This document shows, one piece after another, positions 33,387 through 44,343 of a DNA stretch of 64,000 nt. The notes beneath the pieces are model-generated. The model did no database searches, was not told where the DNA came from, and saw only the letters and a program-made list of their open reading frames with translations. Made by a program: the position numbers and the translations under genes. The stretch comes from Bidens hawaiensis. Lineage: Eukaryota; Streptophyta; Magnoliopsida; Asterales; Asteraceae. The stretch spans positions 1,353,001 through 1,417,000 of the forward strand of contig JAIQDT010000106.1 in the NCBI GenBank assembly GCA_021521415.1, given 5' to 3'. How positions within the stretch are numbered: position 1 is the first letter of the stretch; the number at the start of each line of letters is the position of its first letter.

Positions 33387-36300
33387 ATGGCAATAACCTT
33401 TTTTGCAACCGAGATATCCGACTTGTGCCTAGGAAAGCCACCGTTGAGGTCGTTGCCAACCACCGCAACCGTCGCGGAAGCCGTGGCGGCATTAAAACAA
33501 TCCGGAGAGGCTTATGTAACCGTATGGACCTCTAATGGTCATCAATGTGTAGACAAGATATGCATGGTTGATGTTATTGTGTATTTATGTAGAGAGGATA
33601 ATTTGTTGAGTCCGTTGGAGGCGGTTAGAGCGAATGTGTTGGCGCTTGTTCGGGATGTGAAAGGGCAAATTCGGCATTTGGATGCGAGTTCGAGGTTTGT
33701 AGTTTGTTGATTAAATTTCTTTTAATTGGCTGAATTTGATGATGAGATTGGGGAATAATGAATTAGGTCTAGGATTGAATCCGGAATGAAACAATCAACG
33801 TGGTTTGATCGAATTTGATTAAAAGGTTGAATTAAGCCGAGCTTAAATGTAGGCTGATATTTAATTATTAAGCTTAAATGAGCTTGATCTTTAATTATCA
33901 AGCTTGAGGCGGCTCGTAAATCCTAGACGAGCCTATTATTTATATTTTTTTTTACTTATTAAATGTTTGTTTTACTATTATTGAATTAAAAAATTCTTTA
34001 ACCTATGAGTCACACGAGTATATAGACTAGTTTTAAATATATAGTTTTGTAGTTTGGTCTAGAATTGCATCCGGAATGAAACAATTGACAGAGGAACAAA
34101 AAAACTGGTAATAACGTGAATTAAAAAATAAGTCTAATGATACTATATTCAAATTAAAAAGAATAAAATATTTATTTTTATGACTTAATTTAAAAATTAA
34201 ATAAATAATATATGAAAAAGTTATGACAATCTAAAAATCAAGAAGCAGTAGAAGAGAAGTTAGTAAAAAGGTCTATGATGTGTTTAGAAGGATTACAACT
34301 TATGATATAAAAGTTGTCATTACTTAAAGTTTTAAAATTATATAAAATTATTTTATTTTAATTCTTATTGTAATATAGTAATGTTTAAATTATGATAAAT
34401 AGAACTAAATAATATATATATATATATATATATAAGTATAACTAAATAATATATAAAAAAAGAGTATAATTATAAGTAAAATAAGTAACAAATAAGTTGA
34501 ACACAAGCTGAGCTCGAGCTTAAAAACTACTTACGAGCTGAGCTCGAGCTTAAAAACTACTTACGAGCTGAGGCCGAGCTTTAGAAACAAAACTTTAAAA
34601 CATACTCACCGAGCTTTAGAAACTGTTTATGAAAATGGAAAATTACTGTCTTTAACCAAATAAGTTTTATTTACAGTTTTGAAAATACGTCAGCATATTG
34701 TTTAACCAGATAAGTTTTATTTACAGTTTTGAAAATACTTCTGCACACGGTAATATGTTGGTAAGAAAGATGAGGTGATAACCGTGATTTGTATATAACA
34801 TTATTCAAAGTCAAAGCTAGGATTAGTTAGAAAGTGAAGTGGACAAGGTGGGGTTAGGTGGGTGTTACCGTGTGGGCCAGGCTTTATTAAATGTCTAAAT
34901 CTTATATAAAGTTATAATATTATTATCCGTACCAAAAGGCATAAGCAGATCCATCTTCTTAGTTATTTTATTATTTACAGTCAAATTTAAGCATTAATTT
35001 TTATATTATATCTAGATGTAATTAAATCATGTGATTTTTATAATTCCCTTTTTAAATGTGGATGCAAACGAGCCAACTCTGAGCTTGGCCCGTGAATAAT
35101 TTTTAAGTTTAAGTTTGGTACGCTTATTATTTATTAATTATTTTATTTATATTTATACTTAATTTTGTATATATTTTAGTTATAATTACACACACGTATT
35201 TTTATCATATTTTTCATATATTAGTAATTATATATATATATAATATGTTAAATAAAAATGATATAAATAATAGACTCGTTAAGACTCACAAGTTGGCTCG
35301 AGCTTGACAAGTGAAGCTCGGACTTAGCCTTTCTTATTAAATAAGTATTTTTTGGGCTTGAACTCGTTTAAGCTCGGCTCGATTCAAGCTTTCAACGAAC
35401 CGATCTCAAAAAGCTCACGAGCGACTTGACTCGCTTACCCCCTTTTAACTATTTATTTTTTTTAACTATTCAACATTCTACTTTTAAGTTCCAAAAGTGT
35501 AAATAAAATATTTATGGTGGTTACTTGTAATGGGCCTAAATATGCCTGTAAAAGATATGACTTTTAGTCAATATAAAGTAAAATACTGGAACCTGCCTCA
35601 TCAATTTTAGGTAATTGATAAGACATATTCCACTATTTATTAAATAGTTTTAAATTCAAATTCCATGTGGTTTTATTTTACTTTCAATTCAACCTGAATT
35701 CACTAGTCCTATAAAGTTTGGTCATTAAATCCATTAGCATGTCCTTCACGTGATGGGTAGTTTTGTCCTTTTTTCTCAAGGCTGGGGTGTATTTTGAGAA
35801 AAAAAGGACAAAACTACCCATCACGTGAAGCGGTGAAGGACACGCTGATGGGTTTAACGACCAGGCTTAACGGGATTAATGACTTCGGGTTTAATTGCAA
35901 GTGAAATGAAACCACAGGGATGAAAATCAAAAATTTGAAACTATTGAACTAAAACCGCAGATTTAGACAGATCACAGGGACGAAATCCGCAGTTTACTCT
36001 TTAGGATTTAACTTTATATCGACTCCGTTAACAATTTTTTTTTTTCAGTCTATTAGAGGCAATAGACTGCATACTTGAAGGTGCACAAAACTTGATCATA
36101 CCAATATACACTAACTCAAGAAAAAACCAACAATTTTGTTGGCTAACACAAGAAGACGTGGTTCGGTATCTTTTGAACTCGATCGGTATCTTTTCCCCTA
36201 TACCCACATACACCATCGAAGCGTTGGACATCATCGAAAAGTCAACGCTCACGGTCAACTACAATGACCCTGCAATTACTACATTACCCTTAATAACATG

Positions 36301-36832
36301 CTCACTTCTAGACCAAACCTCTATAGGAGTAGTCAACAAAGATAACCGTTTAATAGGCGAAATTTCCCCTTTTACCCTTGCGTGTTGTGACGAGACCGTT
36401 GCAGCCGCCATTGCCACCCTCTCAGCCGGGGACCTCATGGCCTACATTGACTACTCGGGCCCGTCAGACGACTTGGTCAACTTGGTCAAAACAAGGTTAC
36501 ATGAGAGAAACTTGACTGGGATGTTGGACCTTATGGATGACTATTATAACCCGTTATCTTCGCCTTCATCTTCGTGTTGCTCATCGGATGAAGAGTCCGG
36601 GCCCACTAAAAATGGTTGTGTGGGCCGGTTTTATCCTGGGAGACGGTCTGAGGCGATTGTTTGCCATCCTTGGAACTCGTTGATCGCGGTTATGGTTCAA
36701 ATGATCGCGCTTCGTGTAAGTTATGCATGGGTGGTTCAACAAGATTATACATTAGTCGGCATTGTAACGTATGCAAAGATTTTGAAACAATTTCGGAGTA
36801 TCGCAGGCGCCTGTAATAATAAGTTGATTTAG
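33387..36832 (+). CDS. CBS domain-containing protein, CBSX5-like
   Basis: Two exons, 33387-33694 and 36049-36832, join in phase (AG plus T makes Ser) to 363 residues. Conserved features are MAITFF..EISDLCLGKPPLR at the start, VAEAVAALKQSGEAYVTVW, the CBS-type stretch LEAIDCILEGAQNLIIPIYT, FCWLTQEDVVRYLLNSIGIF, LIGEISPFTLACCDETVAAA, IATLSAGDLMAYIDY and the C-terminal CBS half YAWVVQQDYTLVGIVTYAKI. Length and order agree with Arabidopsis CBSX5/CBSX6. CBS pairs bind adenosyl ligands and commonly act as energy or redox sensors; the ligand and partner of this type are unknown to me. No transit peptide is obvious. The single 2.35 kb intron is filled with repeats. Confidence 0.9.
33820..34620. repeat. 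Decayed GAGCTCG-type repeats in CBSX5-like intron
   Basis: AAGCCGAGCTTAAATG near 33835, and two exact tandem copies of a 37 bp word starting ACGAGCTGAGCTCGAGCTTA near 34500-34570. Between them lies AT-rich DNA with a TA run near 34415. Ends not determinable. Confidence 0.5.
35050..35440. repeat. Decayed hAT-like MITE in CBSX5-like intron
   Basis: Left GTGGATGCAAACGAGCCAAC and right GACTCGCTTACCCCCTT resemble the TAGGGGTGCAAACGAG / CTCGTTTGCACCCCTA ends, with GGCTCGAGCTTGAC strings inside. No exact target duplication. Confidence 0.5.
35685..35990. repeat. MITE-like inverted repeat with a near-perfect hairpin
   Basis: The core hairpin has a 5' arm around 35749-35781 (CACGTGATGGGTAGTTTTGT continuing CCTTTTTTCTC), a loop of about 15 bases (GGCTGGGGTGTATTT), and a complementary 3' arm at about 35797-35829. 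Outer words such as TGTCCTTCACGTGA and TTTCACTTGCAATTAAACCC pair less well. A relative without the perfect core is at 58950-59260. Confidence 0.65.
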
Positions 36833-37156
36833 TTACAAAAGTTTGAGTAATTTTACTATAAGATTTTTTTTTTTTTTACTTAAGATTTAGTTTGAAACTT
36901 AATGTTTGTAATGTGAACTTATGTTGTACTTTAAATGAACATTTTGTATCTTACTCTTACCATTGACTTTATTCTTAGCATCCTAATTTGACTTTATGAT
37001 ATGCAAGTCAAACATTGACTTTGATTCTTAGCACCTTGTTATAATCTCTTATCTTATAAACCTTATTTAGTTGCTTAATGAGCCTGCGGTTTTCGCTGAG
37101 GTCATTTAGATTTTGTCTAAACGGGCCTTTTCTAAATTTAAACAGCCATGTGCAAT
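36833..37156. other. 3' UTR and flank of the CBSX5-like gene
   Basis: Probable 3' UTR with a T run at 36866-36878. No other feature until the transposon at 37164. Confidence 0.4.
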
Positions 37157-37163
37157 GTGTATG

Positions 37164-39442
37164 TAGGGGTGCAAACGAGCCGAGCCGCTCACGAGCTACT
37201 CGAGATTGGCTTGTGAAAACGCTGGATTGAGCTGAGCTCAAACGAGCCCGAGCTTCACTTATCGAGCTCGAGCCAACTTGCGAGCCTAAATGAGCCTGTC
37301 ATTTATATAACTTTTATAATAATAATAATAATAATAATAATTAGTTGATTTTTCTAATGCATTTAATATGGTGGATAGATCAGCTTTACTTCATGAGGTA
37401 AGGATCAGATGCCCTTCTATTTCCTTGTGGGTGGAATTTTTATATGGGCAGCCATCAAGACTATATCTTGGGGATGATAATAATTGGTCCACCACAGGGG
37501 TTCAACAAGGAGACCCATTGGGACCACTTATTTTTTCCTTGGTTTTACACCCCCTTGTGCATCAGATTCGAGACAATTGCAAGCTTCTTCTTCATGCTTG
37601 GTATCTTGATGATGGGACAGTCATTGGAGATTCAACGGAGGTTGCTAAAGTGCTGGATATCATTAAGGTGACGGGTCCAACTTTGGGTCTTGAACTGAAT
37701 ATTAAGAAAACTGAGCTATTTTGGCCTTCTTGTGATGGTACGAAGTCTCGTGATGGTTTATTCCCTGCTGACATCGGGAGACCATTATTAGGGGTGAAGC
37801 TTCTTGGGGGAGCTGTTAGTAAAGACACCGGGTTTATTAAGGGTTTGGCAAAGAAGAGAGCTACTAATGCTGTTGATTTGATGCGTCTTCTCCCAAAACT
37901 TGGTGACCCACAGAGTGAGTTACTTTTGCTTCGATCATGTATGGGTATTACTAAACTTTTCTTCGGTTTGAGAACATGCCAACCTGTACACATGATGGAG
38001 GCAGCGGTGTTTTTTGACAAGGGATTGCGTGAGGCGATCGAGGACATTGTAGTTTGTGGAGGTCCTTTCTTTGGAGACCTCCAATGGCGACTTGCTTCCT
38101 TACCCATTAAGAATGGGGGTTTGGGGTTGTATTCGGCAGTAGAGGCTTCCTTTTATGCGTTTGTGGCCTCGAGAGCCCAATCGTGGGTGCTTCAGGATCA
38201 CATTTTGCGAGACAGTGGTATATGTGGGATGGATTCTGATTATTCTTGTGCTCTGGCTTGTCTTCGTGATATGATTCCAAGCTTCGATTTTAGCAGTTTC
38301 TCTAACAAAGAGACCGCCCCCTCTAAAGCCTAGCATGCATTGGCGAGCACTCTTTTTAGTAAAATTGTTCACGACATGGAGTCACACTTTAACATGACAA
38401 GCAGACAAAAAGCCATTTTTGAGTGTCTACAAGCACCACATGCTCAAGATTTTCTTCTTGCTATCCCTATAGATGGGTTAGGCCAGCATATGTCTCCAGT
38501 GGAGTATCGTAGTATCCTTAAGTATCGCCTTATGATTCCTCTATTTCCGGTTGATGAGATATGTTCTGTTTGTCGTAAAGCGTGTTTAGACTCATATGGG
38601 GAGCACGCGGTGCACTGTAAAGAGCTCCCAGGGTTCAAGTACCGACACGATATGGTTAGGGATGTGCTCTTTGATATATTCAGGCGAGCTGGAATTTCTG
38701 TTAAGAAAGAAGCACCTGTGAATTTCCTGACTGACCCGTCGGAGGGAAGATCATCTCTTCGACCGGCTGACATTTTGGTGCTTGGATGGATAGGAGGGAA
38801 ACACGTGTGTGTGGATTTAACAGGGGTTTCTCCTTTGGTGGGCTTAGGAAGTGGTGGTTTCGCGGTCGGTCAAGCCGCATTAAAAGCTGCTTCAGGTAAG
38901 GTGACAAAACATGAAAAGGCGTGTCTTGACAACCAACATGTATTTATTCCTTTTGCTTTTGACACTTTTGGTTTCCTCGCGCCTGAAGTTGTGGAGCTAC
39001 TTACCCGTGTTCAGCGGGTCATGCATAGTAATGTTATGACTCCAAGATCAGCAAATATAGTTTTTAAAAGATTGGGTTTTGCGATTCAAAAAGGGGTAGC
39101 GGCACAGCTTGTTGCCCGCTTGCCTTCTGTTTCGATGTAATCCAATAAACAATTAATTTGATTAATATGATTTCAAATTGAAGATTGCATCTTTAAAAAA
39201 AAATTAGTTAGTATATATAATAAATAACATATATTATGTTATATGTGAAATTATAATTGAAAAAATAAAAATGATTAAAAATATATAAAAATTAATTAAT
39301 TATTATAGTAAACGAGCTAAGCTTGAGCTTTAAAATTAACGATAGAAATGAGCCGAACGCGAGCTTGAGCTCTGTGTAAGTTAAACGAGTCGAGCTTGAG
39401 CCTGGTTGAGCTCGGGCTCGACTTGGCTCGTTTGCACCCCTA
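37164..39442. mobile_element. hAT-like MITE split by a retroelement insertion
   Basis: The outer element begins TAGGGGTGCAAACGAGCC and ends CTCGTTTGCACCCCTA. It is flanked by GTGTATG (37157-37163 and 39443-39449; 8 bp if the first T is shared). Its two halves, 37164-37346 and 39204-39442, sum to about 420 bp, close to the intact relative of 429 bp at 52927-53355. The inner insertion, about 37347-39203, is bounded by AATTAGTT on both sides and ends in an A run, as expected for target-primed reverse transcription. Confidence 0.8.
37347..39140 (+). pseudogene. 5'-truncated non-LTR retroelement ORF: reverse transcriptase plus zinc knuckle plus restriction-like endonuclease motifs
   Basis: The reading frame starts inside reverse transcriptase motif A (DFSNAFN at 37347) and continues with GVQQGDPLGP (motif B) and HAWYLDDGT (motif C, YLDD). 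A single in-frame TAG at 38331-38333 interrupts it; the same frame then runs to the stop at 39138-39140. The C-terminal part holds a CCHC-like knuckle (CSVC...HAVHC) followed by RPADILVLGWIGGKHVCVD, which fits the PD-X(12-14)-D pattern of restriction-like endonucleases in R2-type retrotransposons. It was dead on arrival because of the 5' truncation. Closely similar proteins are, from memory, widespread in plant annotations as reverse transcriptase domain proteins. The clade is inference. Confidence 0.8.
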
Positions 39443-39609
39443 GTGTATGTATGACAGTATGAGAGTAAGTAATAATCAACCCAATATCCACAGGCCCATT
39501 GTTGTAACATAATCTTTTATATTCATAAAATTTTATTATTGCAATAAGTTACAAGCCTAAACTATAAAATAAGCTTACAGTTGATACTATTATTAGCTAG
39601 TGATCATTT

Positions 39610-40276
39610 TCAGACCACATTTTCAAATAATACTTTTTCAATGTGACAGTTTATAGTTTCAGGACGAAAATAAGCCTTGTAGTAGAACGTTTTTGCGACA
39701 GTTAAAAACGTTTGCTTCAAATCATGACCAAGATCGTCGTCTTGTGAGTTAGACTGCACGAGCTGCACAAGTTCTTGCATTTTGGACTCAATCTCCAAGC
39801 TTAGTGTATGATCATGCTCCTAAACACATGTATATAATACTTATACCCCCTTAAATAAAATGATTTATCAATTAAGAGCCAGCTTAACATCCACGACGTC
39901 CTCTTATAATCGTAAAATTTACCAAAATAATTAGAGAAATAACAATGAGCACTCGGTATATATATGATATTACTTAAATAGTTATATGATGGAGAACTTG
40001 CAGCATGTTGGAGGTGTGAATGAGATTTGGTTAATGGTTTCACGCGCGCGTTCAGAATCATATCCCATGGTTTTCCATCATCTTGATAATGTTGAGGCTT
40101 TGTGAACTCCTCTACAAACTCTCGCGTGTTTGATAACCGCGATGTGGCGAAGAAGGAGGTAATGGTTTCAAGTAGCGCGTTGGTTTTGGCCCAAGCTATT
40201 TGCTCACTTCGTCTCTCGGGCTCAAATATGCTTGCTGCAGCTGTGTAATATGACCATAGAAGTCTAGTTTCAATTT
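39610..40276 (-). pseudogene. 3' fragment of an ent-copalyl diphosphate synthase (class II diterpene synthase)
   Basis: Minus strand. The exon starting at 40276 encodes ETRLLWSYYTAAASIFEPER and EQIAWAKTNALLETITSFF, then EFVEEFTKP and HLQHA, after which the family pattern is lost. The terminal exon 39819-39610 encodes SKMQELVQLVQSN and DLKQTFLTVAKTFYYKAYF, and ends HIEKVLFENVV with stop. These match the extreme C-terminus of plant CPS enzymes, which act early in gibberellin and diterpenoid synthesis in plastids. The exon expected between them (HAWEKWL-type) is missing. Upstream, where the catalytic DXDD domain should be, there is only a MITE (40299-40640) and AT-rich DNA. I call it a truncated relic. 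Confidence 0.7.
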
Positions 40277-40298
40277 CTGTTCAATGTTTAGATGTGCA

Positions 40299-40640
40299 TA
40301 GAGGTGTACAAAATCGGTTTTAAACCCAAACCGAACCGGTTTATAAACCGAACCGGTTTGGTCGTGGTCAAAACCAGTTTGACTCAAACCGGTTTAGACA
40401 CAAGATAGGCCGGCCTGGTCACGTTGGTTCGGTTCGGTTTATAAACCGGTTTTAGCCGGTTTTAAACCGGTTTTTCTCAAATCGGTTTGATTTTAAAACC
40501 GGTTTGGTAGATTTTAAGGGAAACCGGTCCTGAAACTGACGGTTTGGGAACCGGTTTGGGTGAAACCGGTTTTAAACCCAAACCGGTTCGGTTTGATTCG
40601 CCTAAAACCGGTCCCAAACCGGTTTTTTTGTACACCTCTA
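40299..40640. mobile_element. hAT-like MITE with AACCGGTTT interior
   Basis: The 342 bp element begins TAGAGGTGTACAAAATCGG and ends TTTTTTTGTACACCTCTA. It is flanked by an exact 8 bp duplication GATGTGCA (40291-40298 and 40641-40648). The interior is almost entirely AAACCGGTTT words, a palindromic decamer, repeated on both strands. It sits directly upstream of the last recognisable CPS exons. Confidence 0.92.
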
Positions 40641-40648
40641 GATGTGCA

Positions 40649-42279
40649 TACCATCATTTTGCCTTAACGATACATATGTCTAAAGAAATACAAAAAAATA
40701 TATCTAAGTATCTAACTTAGTTATAATAATTAAACATATATGTATCTATATCTATATTATATATAATACACCAACCAAGAGTAAATTAAGACGCTTCAAT
40801 TTAAGAGTTTTTCAAGAAAGAAAACGCATGGTACAACTTTGAATAGAGACAAAATAGTCACTGTAACACTGAAACTCACATGTTATTCAGCTTTATTTTA
40901 AAATTGTTACAATCTTGCTACCTCAACTATAATAAACTTTTGTAAATTGTTACAACTATAATTCTTTTTTTTAAACGCTAATAACTATTTTATAAGTTAA
41001 TAGCTTTTTATAAAAAAAATTGCACCATAGACACGAACATATGTTTCTCTTTAATTTGAATATAGTATTGTTATAATTTTTTTAGTTAAAAAATATCATT
41101 TTATGTTACGGTATGATTTTGATAGTTTTTAAATTAACCCGTGAGCCAAACCGTTAGTAACGTTTTTTTGTCGTCAAAAACCATACCTTTGAAAATTGAA
41201 AATGACTGGCCAAAAGTTAAAGAAAAAAATCAAACCAATAACCGGTTCTTGTTTACGGTTTCAAACCAAACAGTAAACACCTGTAAACTTGCTACATAAT
41301 TACCAAGGTCTGCGTCTCATGTTGCATCACGCGGACACCAGTCTAGTGAAAATAAGTTCGTTAAAGGTAATAGTATGAGACATCCTGTTTTATATACATA
41401 CTAGATTTTATCCCCCGTATTACGGGGGTTGTTTTACATTATTCGTCCGAAAGATTAGGTGTTTTCGCTATTTCTTTCGCGGAAATACGATTTGAAATCG
41501 AAAATTTCAAGAAACTTATTTTCTTCCAAGAAATGGATTCAAAATTAAAGTAAGGAGTGGCAAATGTAATTTTCTTTATTGTAAGAAAGTTAATAATATA
41601 CTTAGGGTTTGATTATGAAAGGGTTTCACAAATAAATGATATGTTATAACACGTTTAAAAGCTATCTGGATTTGATGACCCATGACCCGCTTATGTTTTT
41701 TACTATAAAATTATTTATTAATTATAAATAATATCTTTTTTTTTAAATTGGATATTAAATTTTAGTATATTCCTAATTTATAGGTTTTTCATATTAAATA
41801 ATTGGTAAGATTAAGTTTTAATTTAATGAGATGTTATAACCCGTTTAAGAGCTATCTGGTTTTGGTAAAGCTCATACCCATGAATTTGGGTTAAATCAAC
41901 GAGAGGTCTCCATTTAAAAATTAAGAAATCTGAGGACTTCCATAAAAGAGGAGCAACCACATCACGATACATAGGATTTTTGGATTTTCGTTTATATATA
42001 TTATATATAGTATGTATATGATATAAGTAACATATTTTCTTGATAATTGACCAAAATTTGATCATCACTACACATAATATATAACTACAAATAAAGATCC
42101 TTCAAGAAAGCTTCAAAGGCCATAGGTGTTACACCATACTCACCTCCACGTGGCATCATGACAGTGACACACTTCGTCTTCTTCGATTACATTTTCAGGG
42201 TTTATAAAAATAATAATAATATTATTATTATAAACCAATCAAGAATCACTAGATTCTCAATCACTGCAATCTTTGTTCA
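40649..42279. other. Intergenic AT-rich DNA and AIRP2-like promoter
   Basis: No gene recognised. CCCCCGTATTACGGGGG at 41412-41428 is a perfect short palindrome. The words GTTATAACACGTTTAAAAGC and GTTATAACCCGTTTAAGAGC near 41643 and 41831 repeat over 190 bp. The last 200 bp before 42280 should contain the AIRP2-like promoter and leader. Confidence 0.4.
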
Positions 42280-44292
42280 ATGAGAACATCTTTTAAGGAT
42301 TCTCTTAAACTTCTTGAAGCTGATATTCAACATGCTAACACCCTGTAAGAAGCTGTTCAATTTACTCTGTTTTTGTGTGAATATTGATGCAATTGATGGT
42401 TTTTTGATTGTTTTATGGGAATTAATTTGTGGGTTTTTGATTTTAGGTGGTTTTGAACAGATTGTGATCTGGGTTTATTTTATTTTTTGGTATAATGTAA
42501 GTATTTGCTAGATTGATTGTTTCTTGATTGGTTAAAGGTTGTACCTTTTTGCTAGTTTAGGGTTTATCTTAGGTGTATTGGTGTTTATTAATCCCAACTA
42601 TCATCGTTCGGTCGCTGCGTTCGGTCCCAACTAACGAATTGGCTACTGCGGTCCTAGCTTTTAACGTATTTGTTCCCAACGGTTCGCAACTAACTGAATC
42701 CTAACGCTGTTACTTGGAGGTCGCCAGAAAAGCGATTTTAGCAGGAAAATTCACACATTTTTGACAGTAAACTCAACCCGAACATCACCAACTGACTCAC
42801 GACCAGCTAACCACTACCATTTGAGCACCACCAATTGATTCTGACAATGGTTTTAGGTTTCTGGCGACCTCAATAACTGAAGATGTTACTAGAAAGAGGT
42901 TGCTAAAGGTCCTATCTAAGGTTACAAAGATGTTTGGGACGAAAATGTTGAGTTTTTCGAAAAATATGTGAATTTTCCGGCCAAAAACGTTATTCTGGCG
43001 ATTTGCAAGCGACGGCATTAGGATTCCGTTAGCCGCGGACTGTTGGGAACAAATACATTAAAAGTTGGGACCATTAGCAGTCAATTCGTTAGTAGTTGGG
43101 ACTGGCAACAACCGAAAGATGATACTTTAGATTAATAAAAACCATTACACCTTTATCTTATATGGGTAGCTTATTTAGTTGCTATTATTATTGTTAATAT
43201 TATAATTATTTATTTTTTTAAAATTTTCTTGCACATTACTGTAAATTAAATCCTGTAAGAAGTTATTTAATTTCTTCTGTTTTTGTGTTGAATATTGATG
43301 AAGTTGGTGGTGTTTTGGTGTGTTTCTTGGAAATTAATTTGTGGGTTTTTGATATTAGATGGTTAAGAACAGTTTATGATGTTGGTTTGTTTTGATTTAT
43401 GGTATAATGTAAGTATTTGCTAGATTGGTTGTTTCTTGATTGGATAAAGGTGGCACCTTTTTTCTAAGTTGAAAACAAACTTAGGGTTTATCTTATGTGG
43501 GTAGCTTATTTAGTTATTATTATTTATTTATTTATTTATTTATTTTAAATTTTCTTGCACAATATCTGAAAGTGTTAAGGATTCACATAAATCAGTAAGA
43601 TGACATGCGTTTTTGTTTTGAACTTCTTAATCAATTATCTGTTCATAAATTTGATAGTTTTTCATAATTCATATGAGAAAGGACTATAATGACCTTGGTA
43701 TTTATGGCTGAACTTATGTTGTGTTATGTTTTCTTGAATCTTGTTTATGCTTTGTAGAACTTCGGATTTAAGACGGGAGTGTGATGGTGCGTGTGTGCAG
43801 ATGCGGATGTCTTACAGTGCAGCCGCACAGTTTTTGCTTTTCTTTGTGCAGTGGTCCGATTGCCACCTGGCAGGCGTGCTAGGACTGTTGAGGATCCTAA
43901 TTTACAAGGTAAAAAATTCATTCTTTTGTTCATAGTAAATACAAACTTATTATTATTTTACATTTATCAATTGAATACCATATTTTTCTTGGTTTAATGC
44001 ATTACAGGTTTATGTTGATGGCACCACAACGATGTCGACACATGAACGGAAGGCAAGCGTTAGAGAATTTTATGGTATGATCAAAGTGAAATTTAATTAT
44101 GAAATAATCACTTTTCTAATTTATTTTATTTAAACTTTATAAAAACAATTTACATTATTGAAGTCGAAAACAGGTATTATATATCCATCTTTAATGCAAC
44201 TTCAAAGCGGAGTGACTAATTCGGAAGATAGAAAGCAAAAGAAGATATGCCGCGAACGATATTCAAAACAAGAACATGACGACGATGATGTC

Positions 44293-44343
<51 letters not shown>

